Shown here one piece after another: positions 8,866 through 17,325 of a stretch of DNA of 64,000 nucleotides (the first letter of the stretch is position 1; every line of letters begins with the position of its first letter). The notes under the pieces are model-generated. The model saw nothing but the letters and a program-made list of their open reading frames with translations, did not search any database and was not told where the DNA came from. The DNA is from Glycomyces sp. TRM65418 (GTDB lineage: Bacteria > Actinomycetota > Actinomycetes > Mycobacteriales > Micromonosporaceae): the NCBI RefSeq assembly GCF_019710475.1, contig NZ_JAJFAX010000002.1:372001-436000 (forward strand), written 5' to 3'. The position numbers and the translations under genes are program-made.

Positions 8866-10158
8866 ATGAGAGTCTGTGTCGTCGCATTGGGCAAGATCGG
8901 ACTGCCGCTGGCAGTCCAGTTCGCCGCCAAGGGCCACGAGGTCATCGGCGCCGACGTCAACCCGAAGGTCGTCCAGGCCGTCAACGACGGGATCGAGCCG
9001 TTCCCGGGCGAGCACCTGCTGGCCGAGAAGCTCAAGGAGACCGTCACCGCCGGGACGTTGCGGGCCACCACCGACACCGCGGCCGCCGTCGCGGCGTCCG
9101 AGGCCGTGGTCATCGTCGTGCCGCTGTTCGTGGACGCCGAGGGCGTGCCGGACTTCGGCTGGATGGACGCCGCCACCCAGGCCGTCGCGAAGGGCCTCAA
9201 GCCGGGCACGCTCGTCTCGTACGAGACGACGCTGCCGGTGGGCACGACGCGCGAGCGCTGGGCCCCCATGCTCGAGGCGGGCTCGGGCCTGAAGGCGGGC
9301 GAGGACTTCCACCTGGTGTTCAGCCCCGAGCGGGTGCTGACCGGGCGGGTGTTCGCGGACCTGCGCCGCTACCCGAAGCTCGTGGGCGGCATCGACGCGG
9401 GCTCGGCCGAGGCGGGCGTGCGCTTCTACGAGGCGGTGCTCGACTTCGACGAGCGCGACGACCTGCCGCGCCCCAACGGGGTGTGGGACCTGGGCTCCGC
9501 GGAGGCCTCGGAGATGGCCAAGCTCGCGGAGACGACCTACCGGGACGTCAACATCGGTCTGGCGAACCAGTTCGCGCGCTTCGCGGACAAGCGGGGCCTG
9601 GACGTCATGAAGGTCATCGAGGCCTGCAACTCGCAGCCGTACAGCCACATTCACCGGCCCGGCATCGCCGTCGGCGGCCACTGCATCCCGATCTACCCGC
9701 AGATGTACCTGTGGAACGACCCGGACGCCACGGTCGTGCGCGCCGCCCGCCAGGCGAACGCCGCGATGCCCTCCTATGCGGCCGACGTGCTCGCCGCCGC
9801 TTACGGCGACCTCGCGGGCGCCGCGGTGCTGGTGCTCGGCGCGGCCTACCGCGGCGGCGTCAAGGAGACCGCGTTCTCCGGTGTCTTCCCGCTGGTGGAG
9901 GACCTGAAGGCGAAGGGCGCCACGGTCTTCGTGAGCGACCCGATGTACACCGAGGCCGAACTGGAGGCCGAGGGCCTCGTCCCGCACCGGGGTGAGGCCG
10001 TCACCGCCGCCGTGGTGCAGGCCGACCACGCCGAATACCGTTCGCTGTCGGCCGCGGACCTCCCCGAGGTGCGGGTCCTCCTGGACGGGCGCCGCGTGAC
10101 GGACCCGGCCGCGTGGGCGGGGCGCCGCCACATCGTCCTCGGCGGCGGGTCGGCATGA
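8866..10158 (+). CDS. Nucleotide-sugar 6-dehydrogenase (WbpA/WecC type)
   Basis: A 430-residue UDP-sugar dehydrogenase with three regions in order: an N-terminal NAD domain starting RVCVVALGKIGLPLA, a central dimer domain with EMAKLAETTYRDVNIGLANQ, and a C-terminal UDP-binding domain (VLVLGAAYRGGVKET). Cys273 in VGGHCIPIYP is the catalytic thiol that carries the oxidation from alcohol to carboxylate. The GHCIP form and length fit enzymes acting on UDP-GlcNAc or UDP-ManNAc rather than UDP-glucose. It would make the uronic acid needed by the WbpB/WbpE pair upstream. ATG at 8866 is preferred to GTG at 8860 because AGGAAG (8855-8860) is well placed for it. The next gene overlaps by ATGA. Confidence 0.85.
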   Translation: MRVCVVALGKIGLPLAVQFAAKGHEVIGADVNPKVVQAVNDGIEPFPGEHLLAEKLKETVTAGTLRATTDTAAAVAASEAVVIVVPLFVDAEGVPDFGWMDAATQAVAKGLKPGTLVSYETTLPVGTTRERWAPMLEAGSGLKAGEDFHLVFSPERVLTGRVFADLRRYPKLVGGIDAGSAEAGVRFYEAVLDFDERDDLPRPNGVWDLGSAEASEMAKLAETTYRDVNIGLANQFARFADKRGLDVMKVIEACNSQPYSHIHRPGIAVGGHCIPIYPQMYLWNDPDATVVRAARQANAAMPSYAADVLAAAYGDLAGAAVLVLGAAYRGGVKETAFSGVFPLVEDLKAKGATVFVSDPMYTEAELEAEGLVPHRGEAVTAAVVQADHAEYRSLSAADLPEVRVLLDGRRVTDPAAWAGRRHIVLGGGSA

Positions 10159-11138
10159 GCTGGCTGGTCACCGGGGGCGCCGGCTACATCGGCTCCCACG
10201 TGGTGCGGGCGATGACCGCCGCCGGTGAGCGGGTCGTCGTCTTCGACGACCTCAGTTCGGGCAGCAGCGCCCGCGTCCCGGCCGGCGTGCCGCTCGAGCA
10301 GGGCAGCGTCCTCGACCGGGAGCGCCTGGAGCAGGTGCTGCGCGAGCACGAGATCGCGGGCGTCGTCCACATCGCCGCCCGCAAACAGGTGGGCGAGTCG
10401 GTCGAGCGCCCGTTGGAGTACTACCGGGAGAACATCGAGGGCCTGCGCACGGTCTTGGAGGCCTCCGTGGCCGCCGGGGTCCGCGGCTTCCTGTTCTCGT
10501 CCTCGGCGGCGGTCTACGGGATGCCGGACGTCGACCTGGTCACCGAGGAGACGCCCTGCGCGCCGATGAGCCCGTACGGCGAGACCAAACTGGCCGGGGA
10601 GTGGCTGGTGCAGGCCGCGGGCCGGGCCCACGGCATGGCCACCGCCTGCCTGCGGTATTTCAACGTGGCCGGCGCGGCGGTGCCGGAGCTCGCCGACGAG
10701 GGCGTGTTCAACCTGATCCCGATGGTCTTCGACCGGATCACCAGGGGCGAGGCGCCGCTCGTCTTCGGCGACGACTACCCGACCGCCGACGGCACCTGCG
10801 AGCGCGATTACGTGCACGTCGAGGACGTCGCCTCCGCGCACCTGGCGGCGGCCCGCCGCCTCGCGGCCGACCCCGAGACCCGCCTGGTGCTCAACATCGG
10901 CCGCGGCGAGGGCGCCTCGGTGGCCCAGATGGCCGCGATGATCCTCGACATCACGGGCCGCGGTGACCTCCGGCCGGAGGTCACCGCGCGTCGCGCGGGC
11001 GACCCGGCGCGGGTCGTCGCCTCCGCGGACCTGGCTCGCAAGGAACTCGACTGGGCGGCGCGGTACGGCGTGCGCGAGATGGTCCGGTCCGCTTGGGAAG
11101 GCTGGCGCCTGCGGCACCCGGAGGCCGAGCGCCGGTAG
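10155..11138 (+). CDS. galE: UDP-glucose/UDP-GlcNAc 4-epimerase
   Basis: A 327-residue extended short-chain dehydrogenase. It begins WLVTGGAGYIGSHVV (NAD-binding glycine motif). The catalytic pair is Tyr141 and Lys145 in SPYGETK, with SSSAAVYG upstream. ARKQVGESVERPLEYY and CLRYFNVAGA are GalE-type substrate segments. It interconverts UDP-glucose and UDP-galactose or the N-acetyl forms, supplying galactose-type donors. It is the last gene of the plus-strand operon starting at 5165, overlapping the dehydrogenase by 4 nt, and ends before a strong hairpin at 11166-11199. Confidence 0.88.
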   Translation: MSWLVTGGAGYIGSHVVRAMTAAGERVVVFDDLSSGSSARVPAGVPLEQGSVLDRERLEQVLREHEIAGVVHIAARKQVGESVERPLEYYRENIEGLRTVLEASVAAGVRGFLFSSSAAVYGMPDVDLVTEETPCAPMSPYGETKLAGEWLVQAAGRAHGMATACLRYFNVAGAAVPELADEGVFNLIPMVFDRITRGEAPLVFGDDYPTADGTCERDYVHVEDVASAHLAAARRLAADPETRLVLNIGRGEGASVAQMAAMILDITGRGDLRPEVTARRAGDPARVVASADLARKELDWAARYGVREMVRSAWEGWRLRHPEAERR

Positions 11139-11165
11139 CGGCACGCGTCAGCGGCGGTGAACGGC

Positions 11166-11199
11166 GGCGCCGCCCCGGCCGATCGGCCGGGGCGGCGCC
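11166..11199. terminator. Bidirectional terminator between galE and the minus-strand GT gene
   Basis: A perfect 15-bp stem, GGCGCCGCCCCGGCC pairing with its complement at 11185-11199, around a GATC loop. It lies in the 71-bp gap between two convergent genes, so it can stop transcription from both sides. There is only a short T-containing tail (TTGTTC), as is common in high-GC bacteria. Confidence 0.75.
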
Positions 11200-11209
11200 T
11201 TGTTCGCGT

Positions 11210-13321
11210 CTACCGCTGCTCGCCGAGGAACAGCCGGTCGAAGTCCGCGCTGACCACCGACCAGTCCCACGTGGACTGCGCGTATTTGGCGGCGAGGCGG
11301 GAGTGGTCGAGCCAGCTCTCCTCGGAGACGTTCACCTGGAGCACGCGCTGCGCCGCCGCCTCGGGCGTGTCGAGGACCCAGCCTTCGGGGTAGAGCGTGC
11401 GGGCGCTGTGGGCCTTGCCCGCGTAGAACGGCCAGTCGCGCACCACCGGGACCGCGCCGCTCGCCGCGCCCTCCATCAGGCCCACGTGGCAGCCCTCGCG
11501 CACCGAGGTGCTGAGGATGAAGCCGATGTCGGTGAGCTTGCCGGCGACGTCGTCGGTCGGTCCGAGCCGCAGCACGGCCCCGGCCTCGACGAGCGGTTCC
11601 AGCTCCTCCTCGAACTGCTTGGAGTACTTCTTGGAGGCCCGGCTGGCGCGCGGGTTCATGTCGCCGCCCACCAGCAGGAGCCGGTAGCGGTCGTCCCGCT
11701 CGCGGAGCCGGCGCAGGACCTCGAGCGCCCACAGCGGGTCCTTGGCGACCTGGCCGATGCCGACGAGGCCGAGGTTGAAGCGGGCGTCCGGGGTCTTCTC
11801 GCGGGCGAAGCCGCCGAGGTCCATGGCGTTGTGCAGGACGTGCATGCGCGGCGCGTGCGGGCCGCGCAGCTGCGGCACCAGCGAGGTGGTGAGGTCCTGC
11901 ACGTGGTCGGCGACGAAGACGAGGTCGTCGACGCGGGAGAAGTCGACCATGTGCGGGAAGCGGGTGAACGCCTCGTAGCTGTGGAGCCTGATGATGATGC
12001 GCGTGTCGCCGGGGTCGAGGTTCGTCAGCGCGGTGGCGGGGGCGGCGCACCAGTCGAGGAACACGGTGTCGGCCCAGTCCAGGTGCGGCCGCATGAGCTG
12101 CTCGAGCTGGGCGGCGTACGCGTCGTCGCCGCCCATCCGCTCCTGCATGACCCGCTGGTCCGACCGGGAGACCTTCTTGAGCACTTCCTCGGAGGCGACG
12201 TCCAGGTAGCGCACTTCGACGTCGGGGTGCGCGTCGTAGCGGTGGATGATGTGGCGCAGGAAGTTGGCGTTCTCGTTGGTGGTCAGCAGCAGCCGCAGCG
12301 GGCGGTCGGCCGGCGGCGGCGCGGCCGGGCGCAGCCGCCCGCGCGGCGTCATGACCGTCTGCATCGCGCGGGAGGAGTGGATCCGCTTGACGAAGCGGCC
12401 GGGGTCGGCGGTCAGCGGGGAGGTGAGCCCGTCGATGTGGGCGACGCGGTGGAAGGTCAGGAGCAGGGCATTCCGCAGGTTGCGAGCGGCCTCTTCGTAC
12501 CGACCTTCGGACTGGCGCAGGTCGGCGAGGTCGAGGAGCGCCTGCACGGCCGTGTCGAGGTGCGGCGGGACGATGCCGCGCTGGTAGTCCTGGTTCACCG
12601 CCGTCTCGAGCAGTTCGGCCTTGAGTGCGGGGTCGCTGACCTTGGAGGCGGTCAGCACGAGCGTGTACGTCGCGCCGCCGCGTCGGCCCGCCCAGTTCAA
12701 GGCCTCGGCGACCCGGCGTCCGATGGGGACGCGCAGGCCGGTCGGCACGCCCGGGACTCGCAGCGGGAGGCGCCACAGGCGCTCGCCGAGGGACCGGCGC
12801 ATGATGGGCCGGGCGGTGACGAGGCGCGCGGTGGCGTCGGGCAGCCGCCGCACGGCCCGGGCGCCGTCGCGCGCGACGAGGGACAGCGGCGGCCGGAAGG
12901 ACCCGGACGGCGCGACCCCGGTCCGCTTGAGCTCGCGCACCGCGTTGACGGCGGGGGCGAAGCCGTAGACGGCCTTGGCGGTGCGGTTGCGCTGGGCGAG
13001 CTGCCAGACGGTGTACACGGCCTGCTCGTCGAGGGCGACGAGCACGCCGGCCTTGCGGGCGCGCTCGCGCAGCCAGGAGTCGGAGCGGACGCGCAGCCAG
13101 ACCTGTTCGCCGCGCGGGAGCTGGACCGCCCGCCGCACCTTGGCCTGGACCAGGTCGTGGGTCTCGGCGAAGTCGAGCTCGTCCCGGTGCTCGCGGGCCG
13201 CGCGCGAGGGGATCAGCCCGCCGAAGACGACGCGGGCGCCTTCGGCGTTGAGCTTGTCCAGGGTGTCGGCGACCACGCTCATCGGCGGGGTCTTGCTGCA
13301 GACGAAGAGAACGTCGATCAC
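11210..13321 (-). CDS. Large two-part GT4-type glycosyltransferase with N-terminal half-Rossmann module
   Basis: A 703-residue protein. Residues ~1-130 form a Rossmann-like module opening VIDVLFVCSKTPP and ending around VLVALDEQAVYTVWQLA, resembling the small proteins at 18521, 21946 and 23803. A middle region (~130-330) includes a TPR-like stretch (EGRYEEAARNLRNALL). The C-terminal ~360 residues look like a GT-B transferase, with LLLTTNENANFL, VLHNAMD, NLGLVGIGQVAKDPL, LLLVGGDMNP and GFILSTSVREGCHVGLMEGAASGAVPV split across the nucleotide-sugar domain. The GTG start overlaps the upstream stop as GTGA. Donor and acceptor are unknown, and the assignment of the N-terminal part is inference. Confidence 0.7.
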   Translation of the reverse strand: MIDVLFVCSKTPPMSVVADTLDKLNAEGARVVFGGLIPSRAAREHRDELDFAETHDLVQAKVRRAVQLPRGEQVWLRVRSDSWLRERARKAGVLVALDEQAVYTVWQLAQRNRTAKAVYGFAPAVNAVRELKRTGVAPSGSFRPPLSLVARDGARAVRRLPDATARLVTARPIMRRSLGERLWRLPLRVPGVPTGLRVPIGRRVAEALNWAGRRGGATYTLVLTASKVSDPALKAELLETAVNQDYQRGIVPPHLDTAVQALLDLADLRQSEGRYEEAARNLRNALLLTFHRVAHIDGLTSPLTADPGRFVKRIHSSRAMQTVMTPRGRLRPAAPPPADRPLRLLLTTNENANFLRHIIHRYDAHPDVEVRYLDVASEEVLKKVSRSDQRVMQERMGGDDAYAAQLEQLMRPHLDWADTVFLDWCAAPATALTNLDPGDTRIIIRLHSYEAFTRFPHMVDFSRVDDLVFVADHVQDLTTSLVPQLRGPHAPRMHVLHNAMDLGGFAREKTPDARFNLGLVGIGQVAKDPLWALEVLRRLRERDDRYRLLLVGGDMNPRASRASKKYSKQFEEELEPLVEAGAVLRLGPTDDVAGKLTDIGFILSTSVREGCHVGLMEGAASGAVPVVRDWPFYAGKAHSARTLYPEGWVLDTPEAAAQRVLQVNVSEESWLDHSRLAAKYAQSTWDWSVVSADFDRLFLGEQR

Positions 13322-14712
13322 CGGGTGCGGCCCTTCTCGAGTTGCAGGTCGGCGGCCAGGCGCTGCACGGCCGCCGCCATGATGGTCTCGCGCCGGAACC
13401 GCTCGGCGTGCGCCAGCGCCGCGGCGCGCTGGTCGTCGGTGGCCTCCACCGCCAGGTGGGCGGCCTGCACGAACGCTTCGGCGATCGCCTCCCGGTCGAC
13501 GCCGCGCGAACCCGTCCACAGCGGGTGTCCTTTCAGGACGTTCACCGACTCGTGGTCGGCGGCGTGGGCCGACACGATCGGCAGCCCCGCGGCCATGTAC
13601 TCGTAGACCTTCCCGGAGGTCATGTAGCGGCCGCCGATGAGGATGTACACGAGCGCGTCCCACCAGGCGTAGGTGTCGGCGACGTCCGCTTTGAGCACGG
13701 GCCCGCCGTAGCTGACGCCGTCCGCCTCAGCGGCCCACAGCAGTTCGACGTGGCCTCCGGTGCCGCGGCGGGCGCCGCTGCCGATGTGGCCGCGGAACTC
13801 GAAGCGGGCGTTCGCGAGCAGCGGTTCGCGCTGGCGGGCGTCGCGCCAGGCGTCGAGGACGGTCTGCAGCAGCCCCCCGGGGAAGGTGGCGGTGCCGAGG
13901 TACCCGAACACCAGGCCCGACTCGGGGTCGGGGGCGCGCCTGCTCTGGGGGGCGCTGTCGGCGTCGTAGCCGTTGCGCACCACGTGCACGCGGTGCGCGA
14001 ACTCGGGGTAGCGGGCGCGGTAGTGCTCGGCGATCGGGTCGTTGACGACCCACAGGCTGATCGCGGAGCCGAGGATGCGCTCCTCCCAGCGGCCTTCCTC
14101 GGTGTCGCGGCCGAACGCCTCGGCGGCGCCGAGCACGTCGATCGACCAGCCGTCCCTGAAATCGACGGCGTAGGGGACCCGGGCCTCTTCCCAAAGCCTC
14201 CAGGCCGCGGCGAGGCTGGTGTACGGCACGCAGCTGGTCAGCAGCAGGTCGGCCGGCTTCGACTGGTGCACGCGCAGCACGGCCTCCTCGAGCGCGCCCC
14301 GCCAGCCGCCGAAGGTCGGCTCGGGGAAGGCCTCCAGGTTGCGTTCGCGCAGCGAGCGGATCCAGGCGGCCGGGTCGGCGGCGCGCCGCTCGCTGAAGCG
14401 TCGGATGTCCGTCTCCAGGTCCGCGCGCCGCAGTGGGAGCTTGACGACCTCGACGCGCGGATCGACCTGCTCGGACAGGGTGTGGTCCACCCCCGAGTCC
14501 AGTTCCCACGACTCGTCCTCGATCGTGACGACCGTGACGTCCCAGCCTTGGGCCGCGAACTGGTTGGCGGTCTCGCGCATCCGGTACGCGCAGCTCTTCG
14601 CGGCCGGGGGAAACCCGACGGCGACGTAGATGAGATGAGGGCGCTGCTGGCCTTCCCCCGTTTCGGGCGCTCGATCGGTTCGAGCGGCTCCGGAGGTTGA
14701 GAACGCTGACAT
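13318..14712 (-). CDS. Glycosyltransferase family 4 (type C1)
   Basis: A 464-residue GT-B transferase. The N-terminal domain starts LIYVAVGFPPAAKSCAYR and contains YAVDFRDGWS before the linker. The C-terminal nucleotide-sugar domain has VRNGYDADS, VFGYLGTATFPGG and KVYEYMAAGLPIVS, the usual place for the donor-binding acidic motif. It is clearly paralogous to the gene at 22466 (same order: FPP..., DFRD/DYRDSW, VRNGWD, KVFEYMASGKPIVS). The start ATG lacks a strong ribosome site; a TAACGT box 8 nt upstream may give a near-leaderless message. The 4-nt GTGA overlap couples it to the 703-residue protein downstream. Linkage unknown. Confidence 0.8.
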   Translation of the reverse strand: MSAFSTSGAARTDRAPETGEGQQRPHLIYVAVGFPPAAKSCAYRMRETANQFAAQGWDVTVVTIEDESWELDSGVDHTLSEQVDPRVEVVKLPLRRADLETDIRRFSERRAADPAAWIRSLRERNLEAFPEPTFGGWRGALEEAVLRVHQSKPADLLLTSCVPYTSLAAAWRLWEEARVPYAVDFRDGWSIDVLGAAEAFGRDTEEGRWEERILGSAISLWVVNDPIAEHYRARYPEFAHRVHVVRNGYDADSAPQSRRAPDPESGLVFGYLGTATFPGGLLQTVLDAWRDARQREPLLANARFEFRGHIGSGARRGTGGHVELLWAAEADGVSYGGPVLKADVADTYAWWDALVYILIGGRYMTSGKVYEYMAAGLPIVSAHAADHESVNVLKGHPLWTGSRGVDREAIAEAFVQAAHLAVEATDDQRAAALAHAERFRRETIMAAAVQRLAADLQLEKGRTR

Positions 14713-14812
14713 GATTATGGACGTTATCACGGGCGGCAGCGGCTCTGAACTGCCTAGATCCGGGCTGTGAGCCGTTCGGCCCCCTGTCGGCGGCGCCCCG
14801 CGCGAGCGCCTG

Positions 14813-15418
14813 CTAGGCGGCGGTCGCCTCGGTCTCGTGCAGCGTTCCGTCGCGCTCCTCGAACAGGGCCTCGGTGTCCGGGCAGCGCCAGCGGCCGTTC
14901 GCTTCGGCTTCGAGCCGCCGCCCGGTGCGCCCGACCCAGCCGACGCGCTTCGCGGGCACGCCCATGACGAGGGCGTAGTCGGGCACGTCCTTGGTGACGA
15001 CCGCGCCCGCCGCGACCATGGCCCACCGGCCGATGCGGACGGGCGCGACGCAGACGGCGCGCGCGCCGATCGAGGCGCCCTCGGCGACGTCGACGCCGAC
15101 GGGCTCCCAGTCGGCGGCGCTCTTGAGCGATCCGTCGGCGGCGACCGCGCGCGGGTTGTGGTCGTTCGTGAACACCACCGCCGGTCCGACGAAGACGCCG
15201 TCGGCGAGCCGCGCGGGCTCGTACACGAGCGCATAGTTCTGGATCTTGACGTTGTCGCCGATCTGGACGCCGGTGCCGATGTAGGCGCCGCGGCCGACCA
15301 CGCAGCGCTCGCCGAGCGCGGCGTGCTCGCGGATCTGGGCGAGCTCCCACACGGAGCTGCCGTCGCCGACCTGCGCCGTCTCGTGGACTTGAGCGGTTTC
15401 CTGGACTCGGTAAGCCAT
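14813..15418 (-). CDS. WbpD-type N-acetyltransferase (left-handed beta-helix)
   Basis: A 201-residue hexapeptide-repeat acetyltransferase. The chain shows successive imperfect hexapeptides (VGDGSSVWELAQIREHAALGERCVVGRGAYIG in spaced repeats), then VFTNDHNPRA, a loop motif typical of WbpD/WlbB enzymes, and VPDYALVMGVPAKRVGWVGRTG. These enzymes acetylate the 3-amino group of UDP-2-acetamido-3-amino-glucuronate with acetyl-CoA. That is the step after WbpA, WbpB and WbpE, whose homologues lie at 8866, 6267 and 5165, although this gene is on the opposite strand inside the GT arm. GAAGG precedes the ATG by about 6 nt. This is a strong family match; the exact sugar is inferred. Confidence 0.85.
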   Translation of the reverse strand: MAYRVQETAQVHETAQVGDGSSVWELAQIREHAALGERCVVGRGAYIGTGVQIGDNVKIQNYALVYEPARLADGVFVGPAVVFTNDHNPRAVAADGSLKSAADWEPVGVDVAEGASIGARAVCVAPVRIGRWAMVAAGAVVTKDVPDYALVMGVPAKRVGWVGRTGRRLEAEANGRWRCPDTEALFEERDGTLHETEATAA

Positions 15419-15477
15419 GTGCTGCCTTCAACTGGGTCGGGTTGCGATGCGGAGGGCCGGTCGGAGGGGCCGGTCCG

Positions 15478-17091
15478 TCAGCCGATGCCGGACACGCAGC
15501 GGTAGACGTCGGACAGGATCTCGGCCTGCCGCTCCCACGTCCACTCGTCGAGCCGGACCCGGCCGTCGCCGTACGCGCGGCGGTAGCGGTCGGGGTCGGC
15601 GAGCACCGCCTTGGCGGCGCGCACGAAGTCCTCGGTGTCCTCGGCGCGGAAGACCTCGCCCTGGCCGGTCGCGCGGACGGTCGCCGACATGGCCTTGACG
15701 TCGCTGACGAGGATCGGCAGCCGCGCGTGCGAGTACTCGAAGAACTTGGTGATGAGCGCGATCTCGTGGTTGGGCCAGTGGTGGATCGGAATGACGCCCA
15801 GGTCCGCGTCGGAGAGGTGCTCGACCACCCGGAAGTACTCCACATAGGGCGTGAAGTGCATCCGGTCGAGGACGCCGAGCTCCTCGCCGAGGGCCTGCAG
15901 CGCCTTCGCGTTCGGCCCGTTGGGCTTCGACACGACGAACGCCGCGTGGACCTCCGGCATCGAGGGCAGCGCCCTGACCATGATGTCGAGGCCCCGCTGG
16001 AGGCTGTCGCTGCCGCTGTAGACCATGAGCGGCACGTCGGGACCGAGCCCGCAGCGCTCGCGCAGGCTCGGGACGCCCGCGAGGGTCCCGTCCTCCTCGG
16101 CCAGGGGCGCCCACAGGCGGCGGCCGGACTTGCGGTCGTACAGCTCGAGTTCCTGGTCGGGGTCGAGCGCGGCGCCGTCGACGCCGGTGGGCGCGTTGAG
16201 GACGACGGCGGGCGGCTCGGCGAGGCCGAAGTCGCGCTGGAGCAGTTCGCCGAGCGCGGCCGAGACGGTGGTGACGGCGTCGGCGTAGGGCGCGAACTCG
16301 CGCTCGTGGGCGAGCTGCGACACGTACCAGCGCGGGTGGCTGCGCCAGGGCCGGATGCCGGGCAGGTACTCGTGCGCGTCCCACACGAGTTTCACGTCGC
16401 GCCCGCGGGCCCGGCCCCGGAGCTTGGCCCGCGCGGCGACGCCGAGCACGGGGAAGTCGTTGGCGTGGATGATGTCGGGGTCGATCTCGTCGATGGCCTT
16501 GCCGAAGGCGAGTTCGTAGCGCCACAGGTCGGGGTCGAGCCGGCGCCAGGCCCGGTCGCCCATCAGCTTGGCCCAGAACGCCGTGGTGAAGCGGTCGAGC
16601 GGGGCGTCCATCTCGGTGCGCTTGCGCGCCAGCGCTTCGCTGCGGCGCACCCGCATCCGGGTCCATTTGGTGCGGACCTTGAACCCGGTGCGCTTGGCCT
16701 GGAGCGCGGCCCACTTGGCGGTGCGCGGGACGAGCGGGCGCTCGCGGTCGACCACGGCGTACGCGGCCTTGGCCGCGATGACCTCGGCCCGCCGGGCGCG
16801 CAGGTCCTGGCGCTTCCACTCGGCCTTGGGGCCGGGCGGATAGGCGAGGGGGTCGCGCAGCCAGGCGGGGCGGAACTCGTGCGGCCGCTGCTGGATGCCC
16901 ACGGGGAGAGGGATCAGCTGGACCCGCGCCTTGCCGAGGGTGCCCTCGTAGCGGCGGCGGTCGGGGGAGATGCCGATGAGGGTCACGTCCCAGCCCAGCT
17001 CGGCGATGGAGCGCGCCTCTTTCTGGACCCTGGAATCGACGCGGACCGTGTTCGGCACCAACATGACCACACGAGAGCGCGATTCGTTCAA
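15478..17091 (-). CDS. Glycosyltransferase family 4 (type A1)
   Basis: A 537-residue GT-B enzyme with a TTG start preceded by GAGGAG. The N-terminal domain has VVMLVPNTVRVDSRVQKEA and the ISPDRR segment. A basic helical insert (~residues 90-180) precedes IIHANDFPVLGVAARAKLR and LVWDAHEYLPG. The donor half carries VYSGSDSLQRGLDIMV, DADLGVIPIHHWPNHEIALITKFFEY and TGQGEVFRAEDTEDF. It is a close paralogue of the protein at 19224, sharing long runs in every domain. Transcription runs leftward from the divergent region at 17092-17321, heading the minus arm (GT4, acetyltransferase, GT4, large GT4). Sugar and acceptor are not determinable from sequence. Confidence 0.8.
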   Translation of the reverse strand: MNESRSRVVMLVPNTVRVDSRVQKEARSIAELGWDVTLIGISPDRRRYEGTLGKARVQLIPLPVGIQQRPHEFRPAWLRDPLAYPPGPKAEWKRQDLRARRAEVIAAKAAYAVVDRERPLVPRTAKWAALQAKRTGFKVRTKWTRMRVRRSEALARKRTEMDAPLDRFTTAFWAKLMGDRAWRRLDPDLWRYELAFGKAIDEIDPDIIHANDFPVLGVAARAKLRGRARGRDVKLVWDAHEYLPGIRPWRSHPRWYVSQLAHEREFAPYADAVTTVSAALGELLQRDFGLAEPPAVVLNAPTGVDGAALDPDQELELYDRKSGRRLWAPLAEEDGTLAGVPSLRERCGLGPDVPLMVYSGSDSLQRGLDIMVRALPSMPEVHAAFVVSKPNGPNAKALQALGEELGVLDRMHFTPYVEYFRVVEHLSDADLGVIPIHHWPNHEIALITKFFEYSHARLPILVSDVKAMSATVRATGQGEVFRAEDTEDFVRAAKAVLADPDRYRRAYGDGRVRLDEWTWERQAEILSDVYRCVSGIG

Positions 17092-17113
17092 TTTCTGGTC
17101 TCCTCGGGACTGT

Positions 17114-17119
17114 TAGAAT
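17114..17119 (+). promoter_or_regulatory. Candidate -10 box in the divergent region of the GT cluster
   Basis: TAGAAT, close to the consensus, sits in the 230-bp gap between the two divergent GT arms. It would start the plus-strand arm about 200 nt before the GTG at 17322, leaving a leader that contains a small open frame (17128-17325). No convincing -35 element is visible. Confidence 0.4.
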
Positions 17120-17127
17120 CCGGCATC

Positions 17128-17325
17128 ATGGCGCTGACGGGATCGCTCGATTCGGGCCGAAGGAGCATCGGCTCCCGGAATCGCCGCGCCCTCCCGGCGG
17201 AGGGACGGGCGCTGCCCACGGTAGCGCACGGCCGGGTTCCGGAGGCGCACGCCCCTGCGGTGCGGTGCGATCCCCGGAGTCTCCGACCTGCGGAATCGGC
17301 TGCTGGGACGGGCGGTGACCTGTGA
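17128..17325 (+). other. Possible leader ORF ahead of the plus-strand GT operon
   Basis: ATG at 17128 opens a 65-codon frame rich in Arg, Ala, Gly and Pro that ends TGA at 17323-17325, overlapping the GTG start of the GT4 gene at 17322. No known family is recognisable and it may simply be an untranslated leader. The 4-nt overlap and the TAGAAT box 8 nt before its ATG are the reasons to keep it. Confidence 0.2.
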
